Translations under genes and position numbers: made by a program
Origin: Pyrus communis
Lineage: Eukaryota > Streptophyta > Magnoliopsida > Rosales > Rosaceae
Assembly: GCF_963583255.1 (NCBI RefSeq)
Contig: NC_084804.1
Coordinates: 29,010,461-29,074,460, forward strand
DNA: 64,000 nucleotides
Reading direction: 5' to 3'
The notes under the pieces: model-generated
Seen by the model: the letters and a program-made list of their open reading frames with translations, nothing else
Databases searched by the model: none
Told to the model about the DNA's origin: nothing
Shown here: positions 61,401 through 64,000 of the stretch, in pieces
Numbering within the stretch: the stretch's first letter is position 1
Layout of the letters: every line of letters begins with the position of its first letter

Positions 61401-64000
61401 AATCCTATTAATTTCTTGATTCTTTGGAAAGAAAACCTTAAATTACCTTTTTCTTTTTTTTTTTTTGTATTTTTTTGGAGATGCTTTTGTTGTATATATA
61501 TATATGTATATCCCACTTAATGGGATAAGGCTTCTTTGTTGTTGCTGCTACTGCTTTTGTTGTATATGGTACTTTTTTTTTTTTAATGGTCAATGTTGTA
61601 TATGGTACTTTAAGATGACTAGGAATAGGTATGATGTAAAATCCTTAACTTTCTTTTCACGCTTAGAGAGTGTGTAGAGAAGTTGCAGCTTCTAAAGACG
61701 CCTGAGGAACGCCAGCGTAGACTAGAGGAAACTCTAGAAATACATGCGGATCCAAATATGGACCCAAGTTATGAATCTGAGGAGGAGGAAGACGAAGGAG
61801 ATGACAAGAGACAAGGTCCCATTTCTTTTTTTTTTTTTTTTTTTTGGGAATTTTTATACCTTTAATTCTCTAGTGCTATTTTCTTTTTCATTAATTCAAT
61901 CATAATTTTTTAACTGAAACGATAGCGATAATCCAGTCATTATTTCAGTCATTAATAACATAGCTTTCAACCCATGCAGATAGTTACACGAGACCTACAG
62001 GTTTTTCCTTTGGAAGGAAAGGGAGGGATCCAATTTCTCCACGAAGAGGAGGATCTTCTTTTAATGATTCCTGGAGTGGGACAAAGAATTATTCCAATAC
62101 GAATCGAGAGTTAAGCAGGAATACGTCAAATAAGGGATTCTACAACAAAGCAGAAAATACAACTGGAGCTGGTGAGAGAGTGAATGATTCATGGGGTCAA
62201 GGAAGAGACAGAGAAACGCAGCAAACAAGCCACTGGGAGAAGAAACAAATTATTTCAAGTTTAGAAACAGGTGTTAGGAGTACGCAGTCTGTGGTACAAT
62301 CTGAATCATCTCCTGGTGGTGGCTCAGGAAATTCAGTTGCACATTTCACCACTGGCTCAGCGCAATCTACACCCACTATCAATGATTCAGAAAAAATATG
62401 GCATTACAAGGATCCTTCCGGGAAAATTCAGGGACCATTTTCCATGGCACAGCTACGCAAATGGAATAACACTGGCTATTTTCCTGCCAACTTGAGAGTT
62501 TGGAAGAACACTGAGAAGGAAGAAGATTCTATCCTGGTAACTGATGTATTGGCTGGAAAGTTCCAGAAAGACCCTTCACTGGTTGACAGTAGTTTTCTAA
62601 AGGCCCAAATGGTGCATGATTCATGTCTCTCACCTGCACCGTCTGGGAAGCCTCAAGGAGGTCTCTTTCAACGGGGTACAGAAGGCCAAGCTGCAGGAGG
62701 AAGTTGGGGATCTGAAAACGAAATTACTTCATCCTCAGCCAGAGGTACTCTATCATCAGTTGAGGTTCCTAAGTATTCTTCAGATGGGTGGGGCACAACA
62801 AACTTTCCCTCACCTACTCCATCCCAAACTCCATTAGGTGGGGCAAGGGGTCAAGCTTATGAAAGTAATTGGTCACCCACCCCTGTTCATCCAACTGGCT
62901 CTGTCTTGGGTGGGAATGGAGTGATGCAACCTAGTACAGTAGCTACTCCAGAAAGTGCATTGCGAGTTTCTGGAATTGATCGCTCAAGCTCTCTTTCCGG
63001 CATTAATGCAGCACCCAAGTCTGAAACTGCTGTGCTTCTGGGCTCTACAAATACTCTTCAAATGCATGGTCAAGTAAATGCTTCAATGAATCAAGTAACA
63101 GATGTGAAAAATCTTGTTTCAAATCTGCAAAATCTGGTACAGACTGTTACTAATCGTACTCCCGGTGGTGATGCTCGAGGGTGGGCTTCTGGTTCAGTTC
63201 CAAAACAGGAAATGACTGCTCCAGGGCCAGTACCTGGGAGTGAAACTCAACCCTGGGCAGGTGCTCCATCCCAGAGGATAGAACCAATTAATGCTTCTAC
63301 TATGCCTGCACAACATCCGGCCCATGGTTACTGGGGTAACGCTTCATCTACTAACAATGCTACCCAGTCTATTAATACAGGAAATGCAGCTGGAAATTTG
63401 CCTTCATCAGGCTTCTCTGGTGTTCCACAGTCTGATCCTTGGAGACCCCAAGTCCCAGCTAATCAATCATACATTCAGCCTCCAGCACCATCACCCCAGG
63501 TACCTTGGAGCATGGGTGTCCCAGATAACCAAAGTTCTCTGCCAAGAAAGGGGCAAGAGAATCAAAACGCAGGTTGGGCGCCAATTGGGGGAAATCCAAA
63601 CATGGCCTGGAGAGGACAAGTGCCAGGAAATACAAACATGAATTGGGGAGCTCCGGGACAGGGTCCAGGGTGGGCTGGACCTGGTCAAGGTCCAGTACCT
63701 GGAAATGCAGCGCCTAATTGGGTCCAACCTGCTGCTCAAGGACCTCCTTCGTTAAGTGGAAATCCCGGTTGGGCTCCATCTGGTCAAGGGCCAGCAGTTG
63801 CGAACACCAATCCTGGTTGGGCTGGGCAAACTCAGAATGGAGGAGATAGGTTCTCAAATCAAAGGGATCGCGCTCCGCATGGCGGAGATTCTGGTTATGG
63901 TGGTGGAAAGCCCTGGAATAGGCAGTCGTCCTTTGGTAGTGGTGGTGGTGGCGGCGGGGGAGGAGGGTCTTCGAGGCTGCCTTTCAAAGGGCCCAGAGTG
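52405..64000 (+). CDS. NERD: NERD-type protein (PHD, SWIB, Plus3, GYF), 3' end beyond window
   Basis: The Arabidopsis relative links Argonaute-bound siRNAs to chromatin silencing; the family is also listed as CCCH protein 19/44. Exons are 52405-53744, 53831-53910, 55669-55856, 56992-57913, 58019-58146, 58524-58583, 58661-58711, 60641-60711, 61661-61815 and 61980 to the edge, keeping one frame for 1672 codons. Residues 1-430 are acidic with tandem repeats. The PHD finger (about 431-530) starts VCFICFDGGELVLCDRRGC. SWIB is about 652-732, starting GWASKELLEFVMHM. Plus3 is about 793-920. GYF is about 1136-1190 (WHYKDPSGKIQGPFSMAQL, then GYFP). After that come many GW/WG motifs and a glycine run; the expected CCCH finger lies past the edge. 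The eighth intron is AT-AC. The ATG sits in GCCATGG. No defect is seen. Confidence 0.93.
60712..61660 (+). other. U12-type AT-AC intron of the NERD-type gene
   Basis: The intron begins ATATCCTTT and ends TTTTCAC. The branch-site sequence TCCTTAAC is at 61642-61649, with its adenosine 12 bases from the end. Splicing here joins AGG AAG GA to G CTT AGA GAG and restores the conserved RRKELRECVEKLQ. No GT donor exists at the position required by the protein. Confidence 0.92.

Noticed and set aside
1..64000. tRNA genes
   Set aside because: GGTTCGA-like strings (for example near 11230 and 27030) lack cloverleaf partners and fall in repeat-like text. No convincing tRNA was found by eye.

Overview
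The window is nuclear DNA of a dicot plant. Four intron-containing plant genes and one gene start sit among many transposable-element (TE) remnants. A 5S-bearing Cassandra-type solo LTR and the LTR styles suggest Rosaceae, perhaps the apple/pear group. That placement comes from family knowledge and was not checked by search.

Layout. 1-8.75 kb: a truncated long Gypsy LTR, then a decayed Tat-lineage Gypsy element. It keeps RNase H, a second (archaeal-type) RNase H and the integrase tail, followed by a 134-bp tandem array, a broken antisense ORF and the 3' LTR. 8.75-17.4 kb: hairpin elements, a MITE, a reversed Copia pol remnant interrupted by an LTR, an unidentified ORF, and a reversed fragment of the Tat LTR. 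17.5-19.2 kb (+): a double B-box gene of the BBX18/19 type, intact except that its initiator ATG reads ATA. 21.6-23.6 kb (-): plastid fructose-bisphosphate aldolase with one GC-AG intron. 24.3-26.2 kb (-): an acidic plant protein of unknown function. 26.4-34.5 kb: a TE island with two MITEs, a LINE fragment, a Cassandra solo LTR, and a 2.3-kb hAT element carrying a large palindrome. 34.55-38.2 kb (+): a nine-knuckle CCHC zinc-knuckle protein. 39.7-48.1 kb: a degenerate Gypsy element with 2.8-kb LTRs. 48.1-51.6 kb: LINE remnants, one inserted in an older repeat. 52.4 kb to the right edge (+): a NERD-type PHD-SWIB-Plus3-GYF protein, open at the edge, containing a U12-type AT-AC intron.

The host genes cover light or development regulation (BBX), carbon metabolism (aldolase), RNA/DNA binding (CCHC) and RNA-guided chromatin silencing (NERD). 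They look like unrelated neighbours. I found no clearly new multi-gene system. The most notable items are the lost BBX start, the AT-AC intron, the antisense ORF in the Tat element, and the nested palindrome inside the hAT element.
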